Shown here: positions 52,101 to 63,200 of the stretch, in pieces
How the letters are laid out: each line of letters opens with the position of its first letter
How positions within the stretch are numbered: the first letter of the stretch is position 1
From: Patagioenas fasciata
Lineage: Eukaryota; Chordata; Aves; Columbiformes; Columbidae
Direction of reading: 5' to 3'
NCBI RefSeq assembly: GCF_037038585.1
Contig: NC_092541.1
Coordinates: forward strand, 1,919,445-1,983,444
Length of the DNA stretch: 64,000 nucleotides
Position numbers and translations under genes: made by a program
Notes under the pieces: generated by a model
What the model was told of the DNA's origin: nothing
What the model saw: only the letters and a program-made list of their open reading frames with translations
Database searches by the model: none

Positions 52101-54848
52101 GGGCTGCCAGTGGGGAGCTGCTCAGCAGAGGAAGAGCGGCGGTTCCACTTCCCCAGCACGGTGACACTTGTGCCAGCGCAGCAGGACACAGCTGGGTTCC
52201 CGTGCCCCCACTCCTCCTGGCCACAAAGGACACCCAAAGGGGTCCCTTGGGAACGTGGCATGTGCCAGGCACCTATAGTCTCAGCTCACGGGGGTGGCTG
52301 CAGGTTCTGAGCCCCACAGGGTGCCCCTGTCCCCAGGGAGGCTGTGCCGGGACACCGGGGAGCTATTCTCAGCGCTGGGAGCTTGGCACGGGGATGGGGA
52401 TGTTTCTAAATCGGGGGCTCCAGTTCACGTGCACCAGGGTGGTGGGGCGGCTCCTGGGTTCCATCCCCGGGGGCCCCACTCGCAGGGGGGACGCAGCCGC
52501 CACCTCACCACAATGCACCCAGGGTCGGCAGCACCGCTGGGGCGCTGGAACCGGCACCAAGCCTGTCTGGGGGTGCCCGCGCCCCCCGGGAAGGGGCCAC
52601 GGGGGACGGTCCCAGCAATGTCACCGCGGCCACCTGACCCCTGCCCGACCCCTGGCCGGTCCGCAGCGCCGGGGCCATCGCCGGGCGACTCCGCCCCGGG
52701 GGGGCGTCCCGGCCCCCGCTGCGTCCACCGGCCGCATCCAGCCTGCGCGGGGCCCCGGGCGTCCTGCCCGCGCCCGCCTTCGCCTTCACCGCATCCCCCC
52801 CTCCTCCTCCTCCTGCTGCTCCCCCCACCCCGCCTGGAAGGGGACCCAGGCGTCCGGCCCCGCCCCCGCGCTCCACCGCGCACCGGCGGCTGCGCGGGGT
52901 CCGGTGGGGCCGGGGGGGCGCGGGCTGGGACCCCCCGGCCCGGGGCTGCTCCGAGCTTTGCCGGTACCCGCGCTCGTGGCCCCGGGAAAGTGCGCGGTGC
53001 GGCGAGGAGCGACGGGGCGGGGGGGAAGCCGCCGCCCCCCGGGAGGGGACAGGGATTGGGGGTACGGACGCAGACCCCCCCAGCGCTCACGGGGTGCGGG
53101 GCCCCGGGGGTGCACGGCCCGTAGAGCCCACACCGGGTTCCCCCCTCCGTTCCTCCCGTGTCCCGGAACCCCGCCCCCGGGGCTGCCACGCCACGGCCCC
53201 GCGAAGGTCACGGCCGCAGCCGGGTGGGGGTTGTCAGGCGGAGACCCCCACCCGGGGACCCCCCGCTACTGGTTCTGGGGTGCGTGGCTGCCCCGGTGTG
53301 TGAGAGCATTGCGGGGGGGGCACACGCAGTCGCACGGCAGCGCCGGCGGGGGGGGATACGCCGCGCTCCCACCCTGTGCCAAGACCCCGGGCGGGGGAGC
53401 CCCCCCAAACCGGTTCCACCGGGACCTGCCCGCGCCTCACAGCGGCCCCGGTTCCCCCCGCCCCGATGGAGCCCCCGGAGCCCGCGGGGGTCAGGCTGGG
53501 TGAGGCGCAGCCCAGGTCCCCCGCCACTGCCGGCGGTGTCAGCCCCGTGGCGCGGGGTCACGGCGGCGACCGCGGCTGAAGGTCGCGCCGGTGCCGCCGG
53601 CTCGGCCGGGACGGCGGGGAGCTCGAACCGGAGGCCCGGGCAAGGCGGGCCGGTCCCGGGGTGACCTTGGCCGCGGCGCCCGATTGACCTGCCTCAGTTT
53701 CCCCGCTTAGCACGAAAGGACGCACCGGACACCGGCCAGGGCCGCAGCCTGCGCCCCGCCGGCGGCACCGGGACCACTGCACCCCGGGCAGGATCCGGCT
53801 CCCCCGGGGTTGGGGTGGGGGGACGCTGCAGTCCGCACCCCCCCCCCCCGCCTCCTCGTGGGACGTCGTGGAGAGGGGAGCCCCCGCCACGCCCCGAGCC
53901 CCGCTCGACGGGGGCAGCTCCGGGGTGCAGATCCGGGCCCCCCCCGCGCCGGGGACGCCCCCCGCTGTCCCCGCCCCGGCCGGGAGCGGCCGAACCGCCC
54001 CTCCCGCCGGCCGCCCCCCCCCGCGCTCTGCTCCCAGCGCACAAAAAAATAATAATAATAAAAAATTTTAAAAAATCGCAGGCATTCCTGCCGCCGCGGC
54101 CAGAGCGGGAGCGGGAGCGGGCGGGGACGGCCACGGGGCACGGCCACGGCCCCCCTTCCCCGGCCCTTTCACGGCCTCTCCACGGCGCGGCCACGGCCAA
54201 CCCCCCCGCCCCACGACACGGCGACGGCCTGCCCACGGCACGGCCCCGCGACCTGCCCACGGCACGGCCCCGCCGCGGCTCGGCCCCGCACCCGTCACCG
54301 CACAGCCACGCCGCCGCCACGGCCCGGGCCCACGGCCGCCCGCCACGCCGCCACGCCACGGCCACGCAGCAGACGTGGGGCCGGGGGGGGCCACGGCGCT
54401 GCAGGCGGGCGGGGGAGCTGCCCGCCGTGCACGGCCCCCCCCCGGGCCCCCCTTGGCCGTGGCGTGGCGGGCGGTGGGCAGCGGCCGTGCCCGGCGGGCA
54501 GCCCCCCGCTGCAGCAGCGGGGGGGCGCACGGGTCCCCCCCAGCCCACGGGGGGACGCGCCCCCCCCCCCCCCGCTCCACGCGAAACGCCCGGATTTTTG
54601 CAACAAAAATGTTTACCGTGTTTTTCCTCCCGGTGCGCGCTCGAACGGGGCCACCCCCCCGCTCCCCGCCGCTCCCCGCGGCTCCCGGTCCCCTCCGCCC
54701 CGACAACCCCCCCCCCCACCAAATTGCACGCACCGAACTGCGCCCGGGCTCAGCCGGGGGCGCCCGGGGGGGGCCGCGGCCGGCGGTAAACAACCGGGAT
54801 GCGGCGGGGCCGGGCGGGGGCCGGCGGCGGGGCCCGCTCGGGCCGTAC
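49160..54848. other. THRA: Long 5' intron of THRA
   Basis: GC-rich noncoding DNA between the probable 5'UTR exon and coding exon 1. A less repetitive island at 50020-50115 (TGTTCCATATGGGAACA, CCTATAGAGCC) looks constrained. From about 52600 to 54848 it merges into the THRA CpG island, with CACGGC-rich simple sequence at 54120-54370. I see no coding exon. Confidence 0.5.
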
Positions 54849-55010
54849 CTGGGCGGCGGTGGCGGCGGGCGCGGGGCGGGCAGCGAGCGCGGAGCGGAGC
54901 GGGGCGCGGAGCGGAGCGGGACGCAGCGGCGGCGGCGGCGGCCGACGGCGCCTGGCTCCTCCCCCGGCCCCGCCGCGCCGCCCGCCCGCCCGCTCCGCCG
55001 CGGCCGCAGC
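54849..55010 (-). other. THRA: Probable THRA 5'UTR exon 1 and CpG-island promoter
   Basis: On the minus strand a GGC/GCC-rich stretch ends at a good donor, CCCAG|GTACGG (54849/54848), as expected for the untranslated first exon of a TATA-less receptor gene. The 5' boundary is a guess and the exon has no ORF to confirm it. Confidence 0.45.
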
Positions 55011-55189
55011 CCCCTCCGCCGGCCGCAGCCGCTCCCTGCACCCGCCGCGCCCGCCCCACGGACCCCGCGTGGGGACGGGGAGGGAGGGCGGCCCCGGGAG
55101 GGGACCCCACGGGACGGCGACCCAGAGGGACGGGGACTTAGGGGGGTGGGGACGGTGCCCGTGGCCGGGCGGAGGTGGCGCGCGTGGGG

Positions 55190-55700
55190 AACGCGGGACG
55201 GTGCCCACGGTGGCCGCGAGGATGCCGTGACAGTGACAACGGGGACAGGGGATGGTGGACACAGTGTTGGGGTCGGTACTCGAGGGGATCTGGAGACAGT
55301 GCCCGCGGGGGCCTGGGAACGGTGCCCGTAGCAGGGTGGAGATGGTGCCCACAGGGATCGGGACAGCGTCCCCCGGAATGCTGTGACAGTGACAACGGGG
55401 TGCCCACGAGGTTGGGGACGGCACCCAAGAGGTAGCTGGGGAAGGTGCCCTCAGGGCCCCAGGGCTGGTGAGCATGGTGAGGTGGAGATGGTGCCCACGG
55501 ATGCTGGGGTTGGTGCCCACAGTGCAGTGAGAGTGACAATGGGGATCGGGGACAGTGTGCACAGAGTTTGGGGACAGGACCTAAGTGGAGCTGGAGACAG
55601 TGCCCACAGGGCCCCAGCGACGGTGCCCGTGGTGGGGTGGAGATGGTGCCCATGAGGAGCTGGGGCCGGCACCCACGGCGAGTGGGGACAGTGCCCACGG
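55190..55700. repeat. GGGGACGGTGCCC minisatellite upstream of THRA
   Basis: Alternating GGGGACAGTGCCCACAGGG and GGTGGAGATGGTGCCCA units, about ten diverged copies. Confidence 0.85.
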
Positions 55701-56010
55701 GGTGGGGACCAGACCCGCACCCCGGGGTGCCCAGCCTGGCCCGGTGCAGCGGCAGACACCCGGCCCGGGGGGGCACCCAGTCCCGGCGGCTCCATGGAGC
55801 ACCCAGCACCCGCACGGCGGGTGGGCGCTGCCCCTGCGCCCCCCGGGGGTGTGGGGCTGTGGGGCAGGGATCCGCTGTGGGGTTGGAGCCGGACCCCGCT
55901 GAGGGGCGGACCGTGGGGCCGGGGTGGGGGCAGCGTGCACTGGGGGCGCGGGGGGCTCGCTGGGGTGCCCCCCCGCAGCACCCCAACCCGCCCGTCCCAC
56001 CCCACCTCTT

Positions 56011-56086
56011 TCCCAGCATGCCCTGCGCCCAGGCGTGTGTCGTCCCCCCCCCCCCCCCCCACATCGGACTACACATCCCATCATGC
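56011..56086. promoter_or_regulatory. ZNF143/THAP11-type elements in the THRA-MED24 spacer
   Basis: A near-consensus ACTACACATCCCATCATGC at 56068-56086, and a 3' half-site TCCCAGCATGCCC at 56011-56023. Such motifs usually mark promoters; no gene start is otherwise evident within several hundred bases. Confidence 0.55.
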
Positions 56087-56229
56087 CCGGGCTTAAAGGG
56101 CCGCTGCTGTGTGTCCCCCCCACTGCCCCGGGCACCGCAACTCGGTCCTGGAACCCCGAGGGGTGCTCGGCCTGGCCACTCGCTCGCCCCCCGGATCCAC
56201 GGCTCGCCCCTCCCTGGGCTGCACAGAGT

Positions 56230-56570
56230 GTGGTGACACCCAGGGGACGTGGATACTCAGGGGACAAGGCGGATGGGGGTCCCCAGGGGATGAAGGTTTC
56301 CAGGGGAATGTGGTACCCAGGGGGTGGGGATAACTTGGGCACGGCAGCACCCAGGGAGGGGGGTCCTCAGGGGACAGTGGCTCTGAGGGCATGGTAGTGC
56401 TCAGAGGATGGGGACAGCAAGGGGACAGTGCTACCCAGGGTGTGATGGCACCCAGGAGATGGTGGTACCAATGGCACGGTGGTACCCAATGGATGGGGAC
56501 AGCCAGGGGACAGTGCTACCCAAGGGATGGGGGTACCCAGAGGATGGGGTACACAGGGGATGGAACCTCA
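56230..56570. repeat. ACCCAGGGGATGGGG tandem repeat
   Basis: Irregular 20-40-bp units built on TACCCAGGGGATGG and GGGGACAG(T/C), in the THRA-MED24 spacer. Confidence 0.75.
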
Positions 56571-57289
56571 GCTTTCACTCCAGGGCTTGGGGGGCAGAGC
56601 GACAGCCTGGGTGCTGGTGGGTGTCCTGCACCCATAGCCCTGTGGTCCCTGTGGCCCCCCTGGTCCTGATGGTCCCCTGGTCCCTGTGCTGCATCTGGTT
56701 CCCACAGCCCTGTGGCCCCCCTGGACCCACGGTCCCCATGGCACTCCTGGTCCCTGCAGCACCCCGGGCCCCCCAGCCCCACGGCTGGTGGCAGCTGGGG
56801 CGCCAGCGTGGCAGGGGCAGGAGCAGGGGGGGCGGCACTCCCGGCCCGGCCCCTGCCTGTACTGTACACTTTATCCTCGGCAAACACGGCGTGTCTGCAG
56901 CCGCCCCCCCGCAATGCCGTCTGCCCGCGATAAGGTCGGGGCTGAGCTTGTCCCCCCCGGCCTGCTGGGCTTGGCCACCTCAGCACAGCGCTGTGTCCCC
57001 AGATCCCCCCTTCTGTCGCCCTCCAGCACCATCCATTCCTGGGGGAAACTGAGGCAGGGTTGGGGTTCACTGCAACCCCCCTGGGCTGTGGATGGGCACC
57101 TCTCCCACCCATGGCCTGTTCCCCAGCCCCTGCAATGAGCCTGTGAATTGCCCCCAGTGTCACTCCCAAGCCTCTTTGTGCCCGCGGGGCACGTTGGGGA
57201 CCCCATGCCCTGCAGCAGACCCCGGGCTGGGGGGACAAGGGACATGGAGGGGCCATGGCGCTCGATGCAGTCGACCGGAACAAGCTCAT

Positions 57290-57345
57290 TAAAATTCATC
57301 CCGCTGCTCTGCGGCGCGGAGCCGCTATATATAGCCCGAGCAGGG
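57290..57345 (-). promoter_or_regulatory. Candidate TATA-box promoter upstream of THRA
   Basis: The only strong TATA-like element noted in the spacer, CTATATATAG, lies near 57330 in an otherwise GC-rich region. On the minus strand a start codon in GGGATGAATTTTAATGAGC follows about 35 bp downstream and opens a frame beginning MNFNELVPVDCIERHG. No family is recognised. It may be an alternative THRA 5' exon, an enhancer or chance. Confidence 0.35.
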
Positions 57346-57349
57346 CGGC

Positions 57350-58345
57350 ACGGCCCAGCTGGGCCCCCCCGGAGACCCCCGCACCCCCGGGAAGGGGGTG
57401 ACACTGGGTGCAGCCCAGCGCCTGTATCCCCATCACAGGATGCCCTCGTCGGGCAGCGCCTGCCACCAGCTGGGGGGCCAGGTGGCCCCGTGGGGGTGTC
57501 CCCCATCCCAGGCTGTGTGTGTCCCCCATGCCTTCCCTCTGGGAGCCCCTCCTGGGAATCAAATCCTTCACATCCCCCCAAACACCGGTGGAGGCGGATG
57601 GGAACCGCCCAAGTGTGTCCCCCCCGCACTGACCGGCACCGGCTGCCCCGGTTACCCCGCGGGAAGGGGAAGCCCCCGCGCCGGCCCCCCCTCCCACTCG
57701 CCCCCCGCCTGCCCCCGGCGCTGGGAACGGCCCCGGCCCCTTCCGGCCCCCCCGGCCCTGGGGCTGGAGGCAGCTGGGCCGGGGCGTCCTGCCAAGGCCG
57801 GGACCGGAGCCTCGACGCCCTCCCCCCGCGCCAGCCCGGGGGGGCTGGGACCCCTTGTGCGCATCCCACACCCCCCCGCCCCGCCCGGGTCCGGTTTGGG
57901 GGTGCTTTGCCATGGGGGAGTGTTATCCAAAGGGGGCACCTCTGGTCCACTTCTTACCCAGGACCCCCCCCGCGGTCTCCCGTTCTCCCCCCGGCAGCTG
58001 CGGAGAGCGGGACCCCCCCCCTGCACAGGAAATCCCTCCTCATGAATGGGCCCCCCCCGCTGCCGGGGCCCCTCGGCCGCTGCTCGCCCGCCTAATCCCG
58101 GCCCCGGCGCGGGGGGATTTGCAGCGCCCCGGCCCCATGAATGATTCACCGGGGAATTAAGGGGCCTCTGAGCCCCCCCGAGCGGAGGGGGGGTTGGGGA
58201 CAGTGGGTGGGGGGTGCTGAGGGGCCGCCGCCCCCCCCAGCCCCGCTCCCCATCCTCCCGTTGCCGTGGCGATGGCTCGAGGCAGCCGTTGGGGATATTT
58301 TTAGCTGCTGGTACCGCATGGGGGTGGGGGGGGCCCAGCCCCACG
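57350..58345. other. THRA-MED24 spacer, non-repetitive part
   Basis: GC-rich sequence with no conserved exon or mobile element that I can recognise. Confidence 0.5.
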
Positions 58346-58349
58346 GTTG

Positions 58350-58725
58350 GTTCACGTATGTGCACACACGCGTGTCTGAGGGCACATCTGTGCACATCTG
58401 TGTGTCCACGCATGCACGGGCATCTGTGCACGCCTGCCCGTGGGCGCCTGCACATGCACCAGCACACGCGTGTCTGTGTGCACACCTGCGCACACGCGTG
58501 TGCGGCACACGCACACACCCAGGTGCGTGTGTGCACACACACACACCCGCATCCACACCTGCTCCTCTGTGCAGCCCCATGTTCACACCTCTGAGTTTGC
58601 ACGTTCCCATGCTGTGCGCACACCCGCGCTCACGTGTGTGCGTGCATGTGCACACACATGCATCTGGGCACACACCCGGGCACATGCACACTCTCATGTG
58701 CACACACACACATACACGTGTTGAC
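58350..58725. repeat. CACACGCGTGTGTGCACAC-type purine/pyrimidine repeat
   Basis: Alternating purine-pyrimidine CA/TG/CG sequence with many GTGCACAC and ACACGCGTGT palindromes; a Z-DNA-prone tract. Confidence 0.8.
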
Positions 58726-58729
58726 ACGC

Positions 58730-59330
58730 CCAGGCCTCTCTGCACACTGTGTTTGCACAACCTCGCCTTTGCACAGCCACACATTTGCACCCCCAAGTAT
58801 TTGCATGCACTGTGCTTGCACGCCCATGCCTTTGCACACACACCTTTGCACGCACCATGTTTGCATATCCATGCCTTTGCACAACCACCCCTTTCAGACT
58901 GTTTGCACACTCATTCCTTCGCACAGCCATGCCTTTCACACTGTTTGCACGCCCATGGCTTTGTCCCCCCACACCTTTCGAACTGTGTTTGCACACCCAT
59001 TCCTTTGCACAACCACACCTTTGCACAGCTACGCCTTTCACACTGTTTGCACACCCATCCCTTTGCACCACCACACCTTTCACACTGCCTTTGCACACCC
59101 ATTCCGTTGTACAGCCACGCCTTTCACACCCTGTTTGCACAACCACACCTTTGCACACCCCTCGTTTACACAGCCACTCCTTTGCACAACCGTGTCTTTG
59201 CACACCCGTGTTTCACACTCATGCATTTGCACACCCATGCGTTTGCATACACCATGCTTGCATCCTACGGCTTTGCACACGCGTGGATTTGCACACGCGT
59301 GGATTTGCACACCCGCGCTCGCACCCTCTT
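58730..59330. repeat. TTTGCACACCCATGCC minisatellite upstream of MED24
   Basis: More than 30 short units (CCTTTGCAC + AACCACA, CACCCAT or AGCCACG) spaced 13-20 bp, ending about 20 bp before the MED24 ZNF143 sites. Confidence 0.92.
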
Positions 59331-59344
59331 TGCGCCACGCCCCG

Positions 59345-59464
59345 CTCCCAACTACAACTCCCAGCAGCCCCCGCGCCCCGCTCCGAACTACAACTCCCAG
59401 CAGCCCCCGCGTCTCGCCCTTCCTCAGCACCCAATCAGCGCCCGGCTTGCTGGCGGGTGCCATC
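59345..59464 (+). promoter_or_regulatory. MED24: MED24 promoter: duplicated ZNF143 sites and CCAAT box
   Basis: ACTACAACTCCCAGCAGC occurs at 59351-59368 and again at 59387-59404, a 36-bp tandem duplication. A CCAATCAG box follows near 59431. The motif fits the ZNF143/THAP11 consensus used at many housekeeping promoters. Binding is inferred. Confidence 0.7.
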
Positions 59465-59485
59465 ATGGCGGTGCCCAGCCGCTGA
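59465..59485 (+). CDS. Upstream ORF MAVPSR in MED24 exon 1
   Basis: ATGGCGGTGCCCAGCCGCTGA lies in the presumed 5'UTR exon, which ends at the donor AAG|GTGAGG (59522/59523). The uORF terminates 37 nt before the junction. The main start lies in the next exon. The ATG (preceded by CATC, +4 G) is in a reasonable context. Confidence 0.5.
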   Translation: MAVPSR

Positions 59486-59741
59486 GGGGATCGTTCGGCG
59501 GGCTTAGCGGTGCCGGGGGAAGGTGAGGGCGGCGGGACGGGCGGGATTGGTGTGGGGGGCGACCCCGGAGTCTCCCCCAACGTCCTGGGAGGGCTCAGGC
59601 TTCCCCTTCCCTCAGGAGCCGTTGGGCTTCTCAGCCCCTCTTGCCTCTCCCCTGCGGAGAGGGGTCAGGAATCCTTCCCCCCCGCTCCCCAAAAACCTGT
59701 CAGCCTTGCCCTGAGCGCCCTTCCCTTCGCAGGTCGCGGCC

Positions 59742-62700
59742 ATGAAGGTGGTGAACCTGAAGCAGGCCATCCTGCAGGCCTGGAAGGAGCGCTGGAGCGA
59801 CTACCAGTGGGCCATCAACATGAAAAAGTTCTTCCCCCGTGGAGCCACCTGGGATATTCTCAACCTGGCAGGTGTGGGGATGTGGGGCTGGGAGCAGATG
59901 TGGGGCTTGAGGGGGGGATGTGGGGCTGGGGGGGACGTGGGGCTGGGGGGAATGTGGGCCTGGGGGCAGCACAGGGGTGTGGGGATGGGGTTTTTGGCTT
60001 TGGTAGACCTGTTGCCTAGCTCTAGCGATTAAGCTGGCCTAAAGCTCAGCCTGTGGTGGGATCGCTGCAGTGATAGGTGCTGCAATGCTGCTGGCGCAGA
60101 GCTCTGGGATCGTGGAATCACAGAATGGTTTGGGTTGGAAGGGACTTTAAAGATGGCCCAGTTCCAACCCCTCGCTATGGGCAGGGACGCCTTCCACTAG
60201 ACCAGGGGCTCGAAGCTCCGTCCAACCTCACCCTGAACACTTCCAGGGATGGGGAATCCACAGCTTCCCTGGGCAGCCTGTTCCAGGGCCTCACCACTCT
60301 CAGGTGGAAGAATTTCTTCCTTATATCCAACCTAAATCTCTCATCTTTCAGTTGAAAGCCATCACTCCTCGTCCCCTTGCTACACACCCTTGCGAAAAAG
60401 TCCCTCTCCAGCTTTCTTGTAAGTCGCCTTTAGGTACTAAAAGGCTTCAGTAAGCTCTCCCCGGAGGCTTCTTTTCTCCAGGCTGAACAACCCCCGGCTC
60501 TGTCCCAGCACCACTCACCACCCGGCCACACGCAGGTTCCCGCCAGCTGCCTCAGTTTTCCCCACCGAGAGGGGATAATGGTCCTGTCTGCCTCGTCAAT
60601 GTGCCTGGCCAAAGGAGTGGAAAGTGCTGCAAAGGAGCCAGGTGCTGCTCCGAAGGCTGCTTCCCACCCCTGGTTATTGGACTTTCTTCTCCTGCCCTTA
60701 TTCAAGGACATTTGACACAAATCCTGCCAAACGCTGGTACCTGCTGAGCTCCACGGTTTAAAGATTTGCCAGGCTTTTGTGCCAATTATAGAAACTTGTT
60801 GCTCGATTTTCCTTTTTGTTTTTCCCTGTACGGCAAGTGTGTGTTTGCAAATCCTGGGTAAATAAACCAAGCGCTGCCTGAGGATTGCTGCACCGAGGGA
60901 TTTAAAGGGAAGTAGCCCTGGCACAGGCAGCAGCGCTCTTCACCCTACCAAGGGGGAGACTTTTCTCAGATGGGTCCTTTTTTCCTCTCTCCATCCCACC
61001 AAGTGTTTTTTTCTGGCAGTGTCTGACCCGTGATGATGGGTTTTGTCAAACCAGCTCCTCAGGCCGGGTTTGTCCCCCTCTCTGTAGCCAGGGAAGAACT
61101 CAGCAGCCCAGGGTTCACTGCGGGGAAGGAGCCAGGTCCCTTTTTACCCCGCTGCAAAAAGGAGCTTAAAAATGAGGATGTGACACCGACACCGTCCTGG
61201 GCAGTGCAGGGGTTGTTGTGAGCCCACAGGGAAGCTGTTCCCGAGGCCCTAATGACTGTAACAATCACTCCCCGCTCCACACAGCACTAGAACTGTCCCT
61301 TTCCCAAGCTCCTGCCTTTCAGATTTCAACTACAAAGGAGGAAAAGCTGGCACGGGCTGGCAGGATCGCGGCAGTGCCTGGCAAATCCGCGCTGACACGT
61401 CTGCGGTGGGTCACAGCGTGTGGCTGGCTCGTGTTGGCGCTCCCTGATTAGATGGGGAGGGGAAAGGCTGCCATCAGCCTTCTGTCCTCGAGCTGAGACG
61501 CTTTTGGCCGCGGTCTCAGCCTTCAAGCGAGACCCAGGGAGTCTCCTGCTGCCGCGGTCGGGATCCGGCGATGGTTTCTGCTCCTCCTCGTCTTTGGGGT
61601 GATGATTTCCTGAACAACCGCTGCCCCCTCTTGCATCTGGGTGCTTTGACCTACTTAGAGCCTGCACTACAGCCCGGGGCTTGCTTTTGGGAGGTGCTTT
61701 CTGCACTCTGACATAGTTCAAATGGTCAATTAGAGGCTTGACTGAGCAGATAGGACGGGCAGAGCCCCTGCAGCAGCCACGGGCTGGCAGCCGGCGGCAG
61801 GGAGGGCCAGACGTGCCGGGCTGGGCCCCACTGAGCGGGGCTGTTTGCCCCAAGTTCAGCCCCAGGAGTGCAAGGATGTGAGAAGCTCCTGGGCAGGACG
61901 TGGGAGGGAGGGGAATGTGTTCAGAGAGCGGCAGGCGCTTTTTTTGGGACCGGGGTGCCCGTGGAGAGCTGAGTTAGCAGGAGGCTGATTACGCTGCCTG
62001 AATTATTTACCGGCTTTTGCCATCGGGGATTAGAAAGTTGTGGGATTCTGTCGATTTCAGGGAAGCGCGATGCTGCAGTTGGCACAGTTTGTCTTTGCCA
62101 CCTATTCCCCTGTGCTGGGTGTTGGGGAGGCCAAACTGCGAATCCTGGGGTCAGTTTTGGGCCCCGCACAATGAGAAAGCCCTTGAGGGGCTGGAGCGAG
62201 TTGAGAGAAGGGAACGGAGCTGGGGGAGGAGCTGGAGCACAAGTGTGATGGGAGCGGCTGAGGGACCTGGGGGTTCAGCGAGGGAACGGCCTCAAGTTCC
62301 ACCAGGGGAGGTTGAGGTTGGATGTGGGGAACAATTTCTTCCCCAAAGGGCTGTGGGGCATTGGAACAGGCTGCCCAGGGCAGTGCTGGAGTCACCATCC
62401 CTGGAGGGTTGGACAGACGGACATGAGGTTCTCAGGACATGGGGCAGCGCCAGGGTTGGGGGAAACAGCTGAACTCAATGATCTTGAGGGACTTTTCCAA
62501 CCAAAGTGGTTCTCTGAGGGCAAAGCATGTGTGTGTGTCTCCAGGTCCCCACACCGTTTATGTGCTGACCCGGTCCCTCTCCTTCCCTTGCAGAGGCTCT
62601 TCTCGAACAGGCCATGATTGGGCCGTCACCCAACCCACTCATCTTGTCCTACCTGAAATATGCTATCAGCTCGCAGGTAATGACACTCCTCGTGCTACAG

Positions 62701-63200
62701 ACACTGCCAGTGTCACCTCATGGCCCCAGTTAGCAAGCGGGTGGCGGGCAGACACCCCTAATCTCCCATCTGTGCCTCTTCTGGGTTTGGATGTGCAGCA
62801 GAGGGCTCAGTACCTACCCCAGGTGGGGATATTTCTGTAAACACCCTCTGCCCATCGCCTGGCTGCACGCGGGCTGGAAATCCTTGTTCTTCGAGAGCCT
62901 CCGTGCTTGCCGTGAGCTCTGCTCTTCCTTTAATACCGCCTAAAGTTTGTGTGAAACGAATCAACGATCACCTAAAAATGTCTGTTTGGATTTGTGCCGG
63001 GTCAGCGCCCTGGCCCCGTCTGCGGTGACAGGCAGTGGGACCGTGCCCTGACCTTGCCGTTCCTCGGCAACCAGCACCGCGCTGGCAAACATCACCCGCT
63101 GACACGCTGCTGCACCGCGCTCGTTTTGCTTTTGTGTTGTGTTTTCTTTTTTCCCTTGTAGATGGTGTCTTATTCCACGGTCCTGACGGCCATCAGCAAG
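59742..63200 (+). CDS. MED24: MED24, Mediator complex subunit 24 (N-terminal part, truncated by window edge)
   Basis: Three plus-strand coding exons, 59742-59871, 62594-62676 and 63162-63200, encode the first 84 residues: MKVVNLKQAILQAWKERW, WAINMKKFFPRGATWDILN, ALLEQAMIGPSPNPLILSYL, then MVSYSTVLTAISK. They match the vertebrate MED24 N-terminus almost exactly; residue 44 is Glu where I recall human Asp. The upstream 5'UTR exon ends at 59522 and its acceptor is at 59731-59732. The next human exon (FDDFSRDLCVQ) is not found before base 64000, so the gene continues to the right. MED24 belongs to the Mediator tail and supports nuclear-receptor-dependent transcription, including by its neighbour THRA. 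It is divergent from THRA. Confidence 0.95.
60109..60510 (-). mobile_element. CR1 LINE 3' fragment in MED24 intron
   Basis: The plus strand shows the reverse complement of a CR1 3' end (GGAATCACAGAATGGTTTGG, CCTGGGCAGCCTGTTCCAG-type text, CTTCTTTTCTCCAGGCTGAA). It is antisense to MED24 and 5'-truncated. Confidence 0.92.
60511..62110. other. MED24 intron between the two CR1 copies
   Basis: Moderate-GC intron sequence. I recognise no exon, RNA gene or additional repeat here. Confidence 0.6.
62115..62515 (+). mobile_element. CR1 LINE 3' fragment in MED24 intron
   Basis: Plus-strand CR1 3' region (GGTTGAGGTTGGATGTGGGG, GGAACAGGCTGCCCAGGGCA, GACTTTTCCAACC) ending about 80 bp before MED24 coding exon 2. 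It is closely related to the copy at 9549-10090, including the segment GGCCAAACTGCGAATCCTGG. Confidence 0.92.

Noticed and set aside
59742-63200. Intronic snoRNA (SNORD124 is hosted by MED24 in human)
   Set aside because: No clear C/D-box pair with flanking stems was seen in the introns present; the host intron may lie beyond the window.
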